NCBI RefSeq assembly: GCF_017591425.1
Contig: NW_024467121.1
Span: 24,998,707-25,062,706 of the forward strand
Direction of reading: 5' to 3'
From: Ochotona curzoniae
Taxonomy: Eukaryota > Chordata > Mammalia > Lagomorpha > Ochotonidae
DNA: 64,000 bases
In this document: positions 1 to 64,000 of the stretch, piece by piece
How positions within the stretch are numbered: the first letter of the stretch is position 1
Layout of the letters: the number at the start of each line of letters is the position of its first letter
Position numbers and translations under genes: made by a program
Notes under the pieces: model-generated
The model's database searches: none
Told to the model about the DNA's origin: nothing
Seen by the model: the letters and a program-made list of their open reading frames with translations, nothing else

Positions 1-132
1 GAATTCTGTATCCCCCATTTTCTCGATGTCTTCCTCGGTGAACACTTGGGTTGGCATAGGGTTTTGCTCCTTTGCAAGGGCGTCTTCAGTAATATTCATT
101 TTGTCTTTGTGTCCTCTTTTGCTTTTGGTCAT
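1..132 (-). CDS. L1 ORF1 protein, N-terminal 44 codons (partial)
   Basis: Minus-strand ATG at 132 opens MTKSKRGHKDKMNITEDALA and later KMGDTEF, with no stop up to the window edge. The basic N-terminus followed by an acidic EED segment fits lagomorph L1 ORF1p, the RNA-binding chaperone of L1 particles. Whether the rest is intact cannot be seen. Confidence 0.6.
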   Translation of the reverse strand, partial: MTKSKRGHKDKMNITEDALAKEQNPMPTQVFTEEDIEKMGDTEF

Positions 133-580
133 TGTACTTCTGGTTAGCAGAGTCTTCTCCTTGGGGCAGGTTTCTCAGCTGTGTCACCCACAGGTCTACA
201 ATGTGATTTTACTTATTGCCTTTGGTACCCAACTCTTTGCTTGCAGTCAATTGTGCCACTCCCAGCAGCAGGTTCCAGGTCTGGGTTTTTACGTTAGATT
301 TCCACCATGGTCTCCACAGCCCCAGCTCCTGACTCACCAGTGTCCACCTCCTGTGATATCGTGCTGAGGCTATACAGTTGTCTCTTCAAACTTTCTCCCA
401 CTTCTGGTCCCACAATTAGGGAGAAACCAGGTGTCCTATATAGCTAGGTTGTTGGTGGTGCTGATCTTACCGGAACCTGCTGGATGATAGGTCTGGGTGC
501 CACTCAGACATATTTGATTCATATGATGCCACAGTTGGTATTATTTTCCTGTGGGATCAGTGCAATCCATGGAACTCGGT

Positions 581-850
581 GAGTTCTTGTAAGCTCAGCA
601 CATGCACAGTTCACTGTTGTCCCCTGTAGTCCTAAACTTTTGCCACAATGTACAAAATGGCTTCTGACGTGCCTCTACTAGAGTTCTTGATCTGTTGGCC
701 ATCAGGTCTGAGAGCTACCCAGACCTGTCTTGGGTGAAACCTTTAGAATGCTGCGTTGATGCAGTTCACTGAGTCAAAAATGAGTTCACTTCCAGCTCAG
801 TGCATGTGCAGTCGTGCTCATAGTCCTTGTCTTCATAAACAAAATGGCAC
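581..850 (-). repeat. Imperfect tandem units in the L1 5' UTR
   Basis: Blocks starting at 581 and 782 share a GAGTTC...AGCTCAGYRCATGYRCAGT core. The downstream ACAAAATGGC blocks at 652 and 839 are also shared. The spacing is about 187-201 bp, suggesting two diverged promoter monomers. Confidence 0.45.
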
Positions 851-1270
851 CTAATTTGGCTCTAGAAGGCAGATTGGGCTGTGAAATCCACCCTGTTCCC
901 GCACTGCCCGTCTGGGATCTGCTGCTGTTTCTGCTCCTAGTCAAATCAAACAGACCAGCAGGACTGACAATTCTTTGTCTGGGTTCACCTCCTAAGCTCC
1001 CAGTGAAAGCCCTTCCCACCTGGTTGCTGATGGAGTTCTGGCTGCTGGTGGAGTTCAGATCACCGTTAGCTGAATGCCACTGCATTATCAGTCACTGCAG
1101 CACCACACCATTGTTTTTGCTGCTTTCCCGTGTCTGTCAGTCTCCAGGTACCTCCCTGCTGTTGTTCTGTCCTCTCCTATTTCCTGGAACGTGTCCTCTC
1201 AGCTTCATCCTGATTAAATGTTTTTCAGTCCGTTTGAACGTGTCCTTACCCTATTCTGCCATCTTGATTA

Positions 1271-1876
1271 ATAGCCCTTTTCTTACCTTCACAGTTATTA
1301 TTGGCATTTGTAGGCTGGGAAATAGTTTATTCTGTAAGTCATCAGTTTATTCTTCAAGAAGATCTCTAACTTTATCATTTGCTTTTCTGGTTTTGTCACG
1401 TGAGTCAGAGCCTTGTGGTTGGATGAGTTTCAGTCAGGTGAGAAAAAGTAGTTAACATTTTAGGCAAATTCTGATTTTTGAGTCCCAGGCAGTGAATAAA
1501 GCTTATTGTAAGTCCTATCATGTCCTTTGAAGAAAAAAGATTTTGGGTGTCTTCCCTGCAGGCCTTGCCTATGTGAGAAGTGCAGTCTTAGTCACGGCAC
1601 TTCTATTTTTAGAATGAACCAACCTGAATATGCAGATGTGGTGAGGAAGCTGTATGTTAGTTTTTTTAAGAAGTGTCTCCCTGCCCCCCACCAATAATTG
1701 CAATCAACACAAAGAAACTGTACATTTTAATTTAATCATAGGTTCACAATTATCTTCCCATAATGAATTAAATACAAAGGGGTAGGGGAGACACATTTTG
1801 ATCCTTAGTTTCATCACAGAGAAATCAGTCCTATTTCAGAATATTTATAGCAACTAGTAATTAAATGTAATTTGTT
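1271..1876. other. KMO 3' UTR / downstream flank
   Basis: AT-rich single-copy-looking sequence between the KMO stop and the L1 5' end. It holds the candidate polyadenylation hexamers and no supported gene. Confidence 0.5.
1326..1351 (-). promoter_or_regulatory. Candidate KMO polyadenylation signals
   Basis: Two minus-strand AATAAA hexamers (TTTATT on plus at 1326-1331 and 1346-1351) lie about 530 bp after the KMO stop and just before the L1 insertion. Minus-strand ATTAAA variants also occur near 1726-1736, so the true end is undecided. Confidence 0.25.
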
Positions 1877-37215
<35,339 letters not shown>

Positions 37216-38083
37216 AGCCACTGAAGCGTTGGTCACGGCAGGTGTCTCTTCCTCACGTTGGGGCTGGCTTCTCCACACTCAGAGTTCTCCCAGGCTTAAT
37301 GTTGCCCAAAGCTCAGCCCACTTGTGGCTAGAAAACAGTCTTTGGGCAGGGCCAATTCTCAGTGATAGCATTTAACTCCTGAGTACCCTTAAGGGTGAGC
37401 AACTCGGCTTTAACACAGAAGGGACTTCTATTTGAAAAATCCCACCAAGTGAAGACACTGTGCTTTGCATGTAGAATGAAGAGTCTGTGCAACAGCCCAG
37501 TGGCTTGGTTCTTCTTTCATTATAGGATGTGCTCCTAGTTTCGCTTTCATTCATGATTGGCGGTGAGACTTCCGTCCTCTGAAGAATCTTCTCTTACAGA
37601 GTGAGGTGATGAAGATCAAACAGGAATTCCACCTGAAGGATTCTCACGAATTCTCCAACAGACATATTTGGGTATGTTTATACTGGCTGTCAGCTGACTC
37701 TTAATAGTTTCCTGGGCAAGATTTTAAATTGTGTACTTAAACAATTGAACATGCTTTATTTTTTTTCCTATTTTCTCTTTTTCTTTTTCTGTGTGCCAGG
37801 AAATTTAGACTCTAATTTGTACATCAACCCGTGGTGAGAAAGTTAGCATCATACTTCTATAAACTCATTTCTGGCTTCATTTTTATTTACTGTTCTTTTT
37901 CATATGATTTCAAGTGTATGCTATTTGTCATGCATGTGTGTGAATTGTTGTTTTTGTTTTCTGGAACATGAAATAAAGTAAGAACATGAATGAAGATGGT
38001 TCCTTATCTAAAAGTAAAAGCACAGAGACAAAAAGAATTCAGATTTTTCCCTGGTGAGGAATTAGAGCTAAACATTGTTCAAT

Positions 38084-38098
38084 AGTGCCCCCTTGTGG
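38084..38098 (-). promoter_or_regulatory. CTCF-like motif
   Basis: Minus-strand CCACAAGGGGGCACT is close to the known CTCF core. Binding is inferred only from sequence. Confidence 0.4.
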
Positions 38099-38576
38099 AA
38101 AAGTACGGTTAGACTTCACAGACTATTTTTATTTATAGTGGGCCTTTGGTACTTTGGGAAATTCATTTCAGGCCTTGTGATAAAATCCACAGGTGTTCAG
38201 GTCCCCTGTATATAACAGGGCAATATTTCCATAAGATTTCAAAATGTTTGTGAAAGATGAGATTAAAAGGCAATTTTTTTTTTGAAATCATGCAGTTTTT
38301 TTTCATGACATTCAACGTCAAGAACTTTTAAAAAATAACTCATATGCAAGGACTTAAAAATATTTTACATCAAAATAAGCTTACATTTTAATTTCATCCT
38401 TCACAATTGGTTTGAGAGCCTACACACATCCTCCCAGAAACTGAAATCATCTTTAGCTTACACATGATACTCAATACAACAAACTGTTATGAAATAGCAG
38501 CGATGCCATGGTTTATAGAAAGTAATGACAAGGAGAAAATATGTGTGTAAACACTATTTCTCTTTTCTGATTTTTA

Positions 38577-39230
38577 AAAAATTATTTATTTTTTATCAAA
38601 ATGGCAGATTTACAAAGAGTGAGAGACATATAGAAAAAGATATTCAGTCCATTGGTTCACTCCCAAAATGGCTGCAACTGTCAGAACTGAGATGATCTAA
38701 AGCCAGCAGCTTCTTCTTTTTTTTTCTTTTTCCAAAGATTAATTTTATTTTTTATTGAGAAGGCAGATCAGAATTACAGAAAGAGCAACAAAGATCTTCC
38801 ATCTGCTGGTTCACAAATGGCCACAATAGCCAGAGTGAGCTGATCTGAAGCCAGGAGCCAGGAGCCTCTCCTGGGCCTCCCACATGAGCCCAGGCCTCCC
38901 AAGACCTTGAAGGGCCGTCCTCTACTGCTTTCCCAGGCCATCTGCAGGGAGTCAGAGGGAAAGTGGAGCAGCTGATGCCCACATGGGAATCCCAGTACTT
39001 GCAGGTGAGGATTTAACTATTGAGCCATCACACCAGGTTGAGTCACAAATTTCTTTCGGGTCTCCCATGTGGGTGCAGGGTCCTAATGTTTTGGCCCATT
39101 CTCCACTGCATTTTCAAGCCATAAGCAGGAAGTTGGATGGGAAGTAGAGCAGCCAGGGCACGAACTGATGCCCATGGGGGATGCTGGTGCTTGAGGGTAG
39201 AGAACTGGCCTTTGAAGCTGTGGTGCTGGT
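38577..39230 (-). mobile_element. Old CSINE interrupted by a younger one
   Basis: The outer copy's body at 38577-38715 stops at CCAGCAGCTTCTTC. It resumes near 39043 with TTTCTTTCGGGTCTCCC and finishes at a degenerate head near 39230. Confidence 0.7.
38722..39038 (-). mobile_element. CSINE nested in an older CSINE
   Basis: T-rich tail, TTTATTTTTTATTGAGAAGG, GGGCCGTCCTCTACTGC, and head TTGAGCCATCACACCAGGTT. It lies inside the older minus-strand copy. Confidence 0.75.
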
Positions 39231-39336
39231 TTATTATCTGAGGCTGGCTGACTCCAGAGGCAGAGTCCAGTGGAAACCAAGGGCTGGCAGCAATTACCAA
39301 TAGGTGATATTGTCTGTGAAATTCAAGACACAAAAG

Positions 39337-39650
39337 AAGTTTTTTTTTTTTTTTTTAATTTTTTATTTGAAAGGTAGATTTACAGAGCAAAGGAGACTTC
39401 CATCCACTGGTTGTTTCCCTAAATGACTGCAATGGCCGAAGCTGGGCTGATTCAAAGCCAGGAGCCAGGAGCTTCTTCCATGTGTCCAGCAAAGGCTAAT
39501 GCCCAGGGACCAGGGTAATCCTCTGCTGCTTTCCCAGGCCATAAGCAAGGAGCTGGGTTGGAAGTGGAGCAGCTGGGACTGACACAGTGCCCATGAGGGA
39601 TTCTGGCACTGCAGCTGTAGGATTAGCCTGCGCACCCCCGAGCCAGCCCT
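39337..39650 (-). mobile_element. CSINE
   Basis: Long T tract, TTTTTATTTGAAAGGTAGAT, and head CCCCCGAGCCAGCCC. Confidence 0.8.
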
Positions 39651-40660
39651 TCTGAACACTTTGCTAGAGGCAATGCAGTGCTCACGTGTGTTTGCCTCTC
39701 AGGGTTTATATACAGGCTGGGTATACTTTTTTCTTCCTAAATAAACTAAAATGAGTGTGCTAACTTCTATTTCATGTCATATAAAGAAGTCTGCCTCCAA
39801 CTACAACCTTATCAACATGTACACTGCTGGAGTTTCAAGTTTTTGCCAGTCTGATGAACTTGTCCTATATCTCATTCTCTTTAATCCTTTTCAATCCTTT
39901 GATTCAGAATGGGGTGAGCACTTTTAGCCTGTCTAGCCACAATCTACTTTTCTTCTTTTGTAGACAGTGCTCTTGTTGTAGGGGACGGGATTGTTCGGCT
40001 CTTCCCTCACTCTCTGCTGATTTCAGCTTTATTACTTTCCTTTGCTGCAAACAGCTTCCTCCACTCCGCGACTTCGATTTTTCACCTTGTCAATAAAATC
40101 TCTTGATGAAAATTTTCTTATTTTAGCATATCCAAAATGTTCAGCCTCTGCCTTTAGTTTTTCGAGTCCCCTTTTCTAATCTTTTTTCTAATCTTAAGGT
40201 CATAGAGATATTGTTTCAGATTTTCATTTGAACTATTTGTGTGGCTTTTGTGTGTCATCTCCAAGTCTCACAAAGTTTTATTCTTTTCCCTCCAAAAGTT
40301 TTGCTCTCTTTTGCTAGATTCACTTCCAGATAAATGATATTTTCCTGTTATTATACATTATATTCTAATCTTCTGCAATCGATGATGTGTTGAAACACAC
40401 TTTAGAAAATGTAAAGGCACAAATGGTCATTTTAGTATATGATTGTTATTTTTAGCTGCTTTTTTATAATCCTGTGGAAATGGGGTCTTCCTGTTTTCTT
40501 CATGTTCATAGCTATGATTTGTGGTGAATTAACCCTGTAAATATAGAGTGGATTAAAACTATGTCTTAGGAAAACTACTAAAGAGAAGGGAGGGAGGGGG
40601 AAGCAGGGGAGAGAGGGAAATGGGGTTGTACCTACAGAATGTTAAACATCTGTTTCATTT

Positions 40661-40948
40661 GGACCCGGCGTAGTGGCCTAATTGCTAAAGTCCTCCTCGT
40701 CTTGCAGGTGCCGGAATCCCATATGGGTGCAGATTCTAATCCCGGCAGCTCCACTGCCCATCCAGCTCCCTGCCTGTGGCCTGGGAAAGCAGTCGAGAAT
40801 GGCCTAAAGCTTAGGACCCTGCACCCGTGTGAGAGACCCAGAAGAAGTTCCTGGCTCCTGGCTTCAGATGGAAGATCTTCCTCTGTCTCTCCTCCTCTCT
40901 GTAAATCTGACTTTCCAATACAAATAAATAAATCTTTTTAAAAATCTG
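40661..40948 (+). mobile_element. CSINE
   Basis: Head GGACCCGGCGTAGTGGCC, near-consensus body missing part of the 3' region, tail AATAAATAAATCTTTTT. Confidence 0.88.
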
Positions 40949-42074
40949 TTCTATTTATACGATTAAAAAACAACTAAAAATATAGCACTCAATCTTATGA
41001 AACTTTAAAGGACCATCTATTTATCTTATGAACCCAGTTTGCTTTTTTACAGGAGGTATTAACTCTTCCCCCGAGTGAAAACTGTAATTTAGAATGATAA
41101 ATTTTAAATCCAGGAAAGAACAAATAGCAATTCACAAAATGTTTGTCTCCACAGCCAGAATGACACAGCTGAGGCCTTTCAGAAATTGAAGGATAGCGTG
41201 AGGGCCCAGGATAACTGTTATGAAAAAGGGGAGCAGAATCTTGAACAAAGTTTAATAATTATAAAGCTACAGTTCTGATCATTGTTAGGGATCACTCTCT
41301 TCTTCCTAGAAGAAGAGATTCAGGAAGGTTCCAGCTCAGCATCTCTCTGCTCTGCTGGACTTTCTTACACAGGCTTTCCCTCACCCTCTGGGCCTAAAAC
41401 AGTTGAGGCAGTAGGGCAAGGTAGGGATTTAGAGGGCAACTTGGGTCAACAGTGGCAAGCAATCCCCCTCACTGGGAGTCAGTTATTAGGTACAACTTAA
41501 AATTAGTGCCTTTACAACGGAGTGACTTACCGGAGGAGCCTGTCTCAGAGCAGATAGTGGATATTTTCATTTTATACACATTTTATCAATCAGCATTATT
41601 GGAAGCAATAAGAACCTATGAAAAGAAACGTATCAGAGGGCTAATTAATACAATATTTACCTTTTTCTTTTTGTCATCCTTGTACTTTTGAAGTTGACAG
41701 AATACTGTTTGGTGAACATAGCTTGCTCAATAATTATTTACTCAGTTAATCAGACCCTTTGAACTTGGAACTTTTTGCTAGCGATGCTTTTCTATCTGTA
41801 CATTGCTTGTTCCACTGTTTAGACCTCTCCAGACCCTCATCTTGAAAACCTAATTCAAAAGAAATGTCCTATCATTCCATAAACATTGTTCTATTGTGCG
41901 TTTACTGGTATGTAAATGATTTGATTTATTTCTTCACTCATTTGGTTAATAAATACTAGTAGAAATAAAGAGAGGAAAGTGAATGGAGACACACTTATGA
42001 AGCTGAATGGCAAGGATTTATTGATAATAGAGAATATTGTGTGCTTGTGTTTGGGGAACAAGTAAGAATTAAAG

Positions 42075-42400
42075 GGGGCCTGGCATGGTAGCTTAGTGGC
42101 TAAAGTCTTCGCCTTGCACATGCAGGGATCCCATATGGGTGCCAGTACTAATCCGGGTGGCCACACTTCCCATCCAGCTCCCTGCTTGTGGCCTGGGAAA
42201 GCATCCAAAGATGGCCCAAAATCTTGGGACCCTGCACCCATGTGGGAGACCTGGAAGAAGCTCCTAGCTTTGGATTGGCTCAGCTCCATCCGTTGCGATC
42301 ACCTGGGTAGTGAATCATTGAACGGAAGCTCTTCCTCTCTCTCTTTTGTCCTCTCTGTATGTCTGACTTTTCGGTAAAAATAAAATAAACATTTTAAAAA
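42075..42400 (+). mobile_element. CSINE
   Basis: Head GGGGGCCTGGCATGGTAGC, GGGACCCTGCACCCATGTGG, tail AAAAATAAAATAAACATTTT. Confidence 0.88.
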
Positions 42401-42450
42401 AGAGTTCAAGGAAGAAGAGGATTCACAGGATTCTGGTTTGAATAATTGGT

Positions 42451-42465
42451 AGTGCCATCTAGTGA
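42451..42465 (-). promoter_or_regulatory. CTCF-like motif
   Basis: Minus-strand TTCACTAGATGGCACT matches the CACTAGATGGCAC core form. It faces the same way as the motif at 38084. Confidence 0.35.
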
Positions 42466-42813
42466 ACATGAAAGACTAAGGTGTGGGTGCCAATTACCAG
42501 GCAATATTTGAATCTGAGATGTGAGTACTAACTTCAACAACCAATGCAAATTGGTACATGAATCTGGAGCTAAGAAGATGTTACTAAAAACTATAAAGAT
42601 GGCTGGCTCACCTAGAGACCACAGATGCTTCAGAAAAAATACCCTGTGAGTAATTTAATATCACTTACACAACACTGTTAAAGTCAGAAGGTTATACAGA
42701 TTTTATAAAAATACATACAAACAAAAGGATACAAGCAAAAACATTTTGTCAGCTTTCTATATTTCTGAAAGGAGGAGTAAGGAATAGGGAGTAGGATAGC
42801 AAATAAATACTGC

Positions 42814-43145
42814 TTTTTTTAAGATTAATTTATTTTTATTGGAAAGGTGGATATGCAGAGAGGAAGAGAGACAGAGAGGAAGGTCTTCCGTCTGATGGTT
42901 CACGCCCCAAGTGAGTGCAACGGCTGGAGCTGAGCCAATACGAAGCCAGGAGCCAGGAGCTCTTCCAGGTCTCCCACACGCCTGTGCAGGGTCCCAAGGC
43001 TTTGGGCCGTCCTCGACTGCTTTCCCAGGCCACAAGCAGGGAGCTGGATGGGAAGCAGGGCCTCTGGGATTAGAACCAGCGCCCATATGGGATCCCAGCG
43101 CGTGCAAGGCGAGGACCTTAACCACTACGCTATCGCGCCAGGTCC
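42814..43145 (-). mobile_element. CSINE, nearly full length
   Basis: TTTTTTTAAGATTAATTTAT start, GGGCCGTCCTCGACTGC, and intact head ending CTATCGCGCCAGGTCC. The 177-residue minus frame across it is SINE-derived. Confidence 0.9.
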
Positions 43146-43312
43146 ACAAATACTTATTAAAGAAGGAATGGACTTTATGCTTCATAAGGTATAATAAAAT
43201 TAGTACACTTTGTTCAATCCTCATTATGTGAGGTCCCACACACTTTTTTTCTTTTTTGTCTTTAACATTTTTTCTTATAATTTTTTGCAACTAAAATATT
43301 CTCCCACAGATT

Positions 43313-43622
43313 TTAAAAAATGTTTATTTTTATTGGAAGGGCAGATCAGATTTAAAGAGAGACAGAGGAATATTTTCCATCTACTGATTCGTTCAGGAGC
43401 TGAGCCGATTGGAAGCCAAGAGCGAGACGTCAGGAGCCTCTTTCAGGTCTCCCACACAGGTGCAGTGTCCCCATGATTTAGGCCATCCTCCACTACTTTC
43501 CCAGACCACAAGCAGGAAGCTGGATGGGAAGTGGAGCAGCTGGTACAGAAACCTATGCCCAAATGGAATCCCACACCTTGCAAGGTGAGGAGTTAGCCAA
43601 CTGAGCCATTACACTGGGAACC
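43313..43622 (-). mobile_element. CSINE
   Basis: TTTATTTTTATTGGAAGGGC, internal GCAGTGTCCCCATGATTTAG, and a head ending CATTACACTGGGAACC. Confidence 0.8.
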
Positions 43623-45610
43623 ATGAATGTCTTTAATACAAAGAAAAGGAAAAATCATTTACAGCTGGACCCTGTCACATTTCTTCATTGATAAGTGAAG
43701 ATCTGGAGAAGGATAACCAGATGAAGGTGAAGCCAGTGAATCAAACAGGTACAGGAAAGGGTGAGAGAACAGAGTTCAGTATTCCAGAAATCAAGAGAAT
43801 ATTTCCATGTGGAAAATGTTTCTACTCTATCCCTAAATTTCGTTTGACTGGGAATAGAACACAAAGCCATAAATAACTTCAATTTGGCAGCTTGGAGACA
43901 TTGACTGCTGTCTGACTCCGGGCTGCGGTTGTCAAGTCTGGTCATAGCCTTCCGAGGGGAATGCTTCTAGGTTCTTCTGCTTGCAGTCAACATTATACTA
44001 TTTCTTTTTGCCTTAACAACTTCTGGCCAGTTTGTAGCTGCTTGTTTTCCAGTGTTTTCTTCTACTTGTTTTCCAGGTTTCTTGCACTTTGTTCTGCATT
44101 ATTCGAATAGTGGTGTATTTCTCTAATCTTAGTCATTTCTCTCTCCTGTTTTCCTATCTTATGATATTTATTTTTTGAGACTTTTACCATTGCCCCTTGC
44201 AAGGTTTCTACTGTACTTTCTCTAACCAACTCCATGTAACTCCCAAGCTGGGAGATAGCCTAAATTAAAATCTTCAAAGTCTTTATTTAGAATGATGAGA
44301 ACATTTTTATAGACAAAATTTGAAGTTAGTTATCAGTTTTGGTATCAAAGTGATGAAATGTAGCATAGTGGGAAGAAAAAAAAAACCCACCATATGTTCG
44401 CTTATGCTCACAACAGCATAGTGATGCTGTGACCGCAATGCAAAACGAAACGGCAAAACTGGAACCAGGTAAGGACCAGCAAGAAAGCGGGTCAATATGC
44501 CTAGAAAAGCCACAGGTTAAAAAAGAGTAACTCCAATTAAAAACCTTATTTTGCTTAAATGAAAGGTTTCATCTTAAAGATGTAGAATGTTGACAATTAA
44601 CTTAAAGGTTTTACATGTATTTTCATTACTAAGTAACAGAAACACGCCAAGTAAGCCTACTTTCCCAAATTGTAAGTTTTCGTATATAACCTTCATTTAC
44701 TTGTATAGCTTCAGAATATATAGCTAAATCCATTTGTATAGTATTGAATGTATTCAGAAAGAAAATGTATTCAGTATTTTGTTTCAAATTAATATATGTT
44801 TTATTTCAGTACAAATGGAACTTTATAATGCTGCTGCGGGCAGAAAATCAGTTTCACTGACAAACAGAAGGGAAGCAAGCGAGTATGCACGCTCCTGGAC
44901 TGCAATATTCCATCTACCTACAGGAAGAGTGGTACCACTGACCTCATAGTTGTTTTGACTGTGAAAGAGTTAATAAATGTAAGGGCCTTAGAAAGATTCC
45001 TAGAATATAATTTGTCACATGGTTATTAAAAAGGGTTGAAATACACCAGTTTATAATTGGAAGACACTTTTTATCAGTTTTTGCTTTTCTACCGTTATTT
45101 ATTCCAACAACATTCTTATTTTCAAAAAGTATACAAATTCGAAGATTCTAAATAACAAAGATTGTAAGGCCACGTGTGATTGTGGACATCTTCCACACGT
45201 TTAAAAATGAGTTCTGAGAGTACATGTTCAGGAGAAACGAAATCAGAGAAATCTTAAAACAAATGAATGGTTATCTTACTCTTGTGTGGCAGCATCAGGA
45301 GCAATGATTTCATTCTCTCTCTTTATTTTGCTGTAGTTTGTAAAATTAAAGCCCGGCAAGTGGGGTCTGGAATCAGCGGAAAGAATAATACTTTCTTTTA
45401 AGATACTTCACTGACAAAACTCTGTACCTATTTATATTCCCGCCTTCCACCAGCAGCAAAGCACTGGGAGGACCAATTGCCCGAACCCCGTTTCCCACAA
45501 TCCCCTTCTCATTATTTTCCCATGAATCTGAGGGCTTCAAACTCTCGCACTACAGCAGAAAAAAAAAAAAAAAGGGCCCCTCAGTGTTTACTGGCCGTTC
45601 GCGCTTGGTC

Positions 45611-45673
45611 CCGCCCCGCTGGCTCCAGTGGAGGCTGTTGATTGGGTGGGAGTGGAGGCGCAGGGGGCGGGGC
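45611..45673 (+). promoter_or_regulatory. FH core promoter elements
   Basis: Within 135 bp of the FH start there is a minus-strand GC box (CCGCCCC at 45611-45617), an inverted CCAAT (ATTGG at 45641-45645) and a strong GC box (GGGGGCGGGGC at 45663-45673). There is no TATA box, as is usual for a housekeeping CpG promoter. Confidence 0.6.
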
Positions 45674-45743
45674 GGCCCTGACGGACGGCACGGAGGCGTG
45701 GCCGCAGGCGCTCGGAAGGTCTACCCGCGCTCTCGGCTTCACC

Positions 45744-64000
<18,257 letters not shown>

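Larger units (their letters stand above)
1..1270 (-). mobile_element. L1 LINE, 5' end (5' UTR plus ORF1 start), cut by window edge
   Basis: On the minus strand the element starts near 1268 with ATCAAGATGGCAGAATAGG, the typical 5' end of many mammalian L1s. It then runs through ~1.1 kb of untranslated region into an open ORF1 beginning at 132. The rest, including ORF2, lies left of the window. The 5' end looks complete, so this may be a full-length copy. Family naming needs a repeat library. Confidence 0.75.
37216..45743. other. KMO-FH divergent intergenic region
   Basis: About 8.5 kb between the two start codons. It includes both 5' UTRs and promoters, a nested SINE complex (38577-39230), further CSINEs at 39337, 40661, 42075, 42814 and 43313, and two CTCF-like motifs. 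No further gene is supported. Confidence 0.7.

Noticed and set aside
814..1455. 213-residue plus-strand frame
   Set aside because: Antisense of the L1 5' UTR, running past the L1 end without homology to a known protein.
37676..37681. Minus-strand TATAAA about 460 bp upstream of the KMO ATG
   Set aside because: Could be a TATA box, but without a transcription start nothing distinguishes it from chance in AT-rich DNA.
42757..43290. 177-residue minus-strand frame
   Set aside because: Lies across a CSINE; recurring CLWPGKAVEDGPK-like peptides appear at every SINE copy.

Overview
This is a stretch of a lagomorph nuclear genome, most likely a pika (Ochotona). Many tRNA-derived C-type SINEs (CSINEs) show the form I associate with pika: a GGCCCGGCGCGRTGGCGCAGTGG head and a tail like AATAAAAATAAATCTTT. 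Both genes are intron-rich, with GT-AG splice sites. The species call is inference from repeat style, not a database match.

Two protein-coding genes lie head to head, and both can be read exon by exon. On the minus strand, positions 1877-37215, is a complete 15-coding-exon KMO gene (kynurenine 3-monooxygenase, 477 codons). Its first coding exon is at 37162-37215 and its last at 1877-2050. On the plus strand, from 45744 past the right edge of the window, are the first 8 coding exons of FH (fumarate hydratase, 410 codons present). The catalytic His and the fumarase-lyase signature are both inside the window; the last ~100 residues are not. The divergent KMO-FH order matches human 1q43 in my recollection.

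Layout: 1-1270 is the 5' end of a minus-strand L1 with an open ORF1 start at 132. 1271-1876 is probable KMO 3' UTR or flank. 1877-37215 is KMO, whose introns carry CSINEs, MIRs, L2 pieces, an L1 3'-UTR-like block and a long TG microsatellite. 37216-45743 is the intergenic region, with nested SINEs, two CTCF-like motifs and the GC-rich FH promoter. 45590-46250 is a CpG-rich island over FH exon 1. From 45870 on are the FH introns and exons.

The gene products act in different mitochondrial locations. KMO is an outer-membrane flavoenzyme of tryptophan catabolism. FH is a matrix (and cytosolic) TCA-cycle enzyme. Nothing here suggests joint regulation beyond being divergent neighbours. I found no clear sign of a new biological system. 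The most notable points are a reading-frame change at the KMO C-terminus, several SINE inverted pairs and nested insertions with clear target-site duplications, an L1 promoter end abutting KMO, and a perfect 36-bp tandem duplication.
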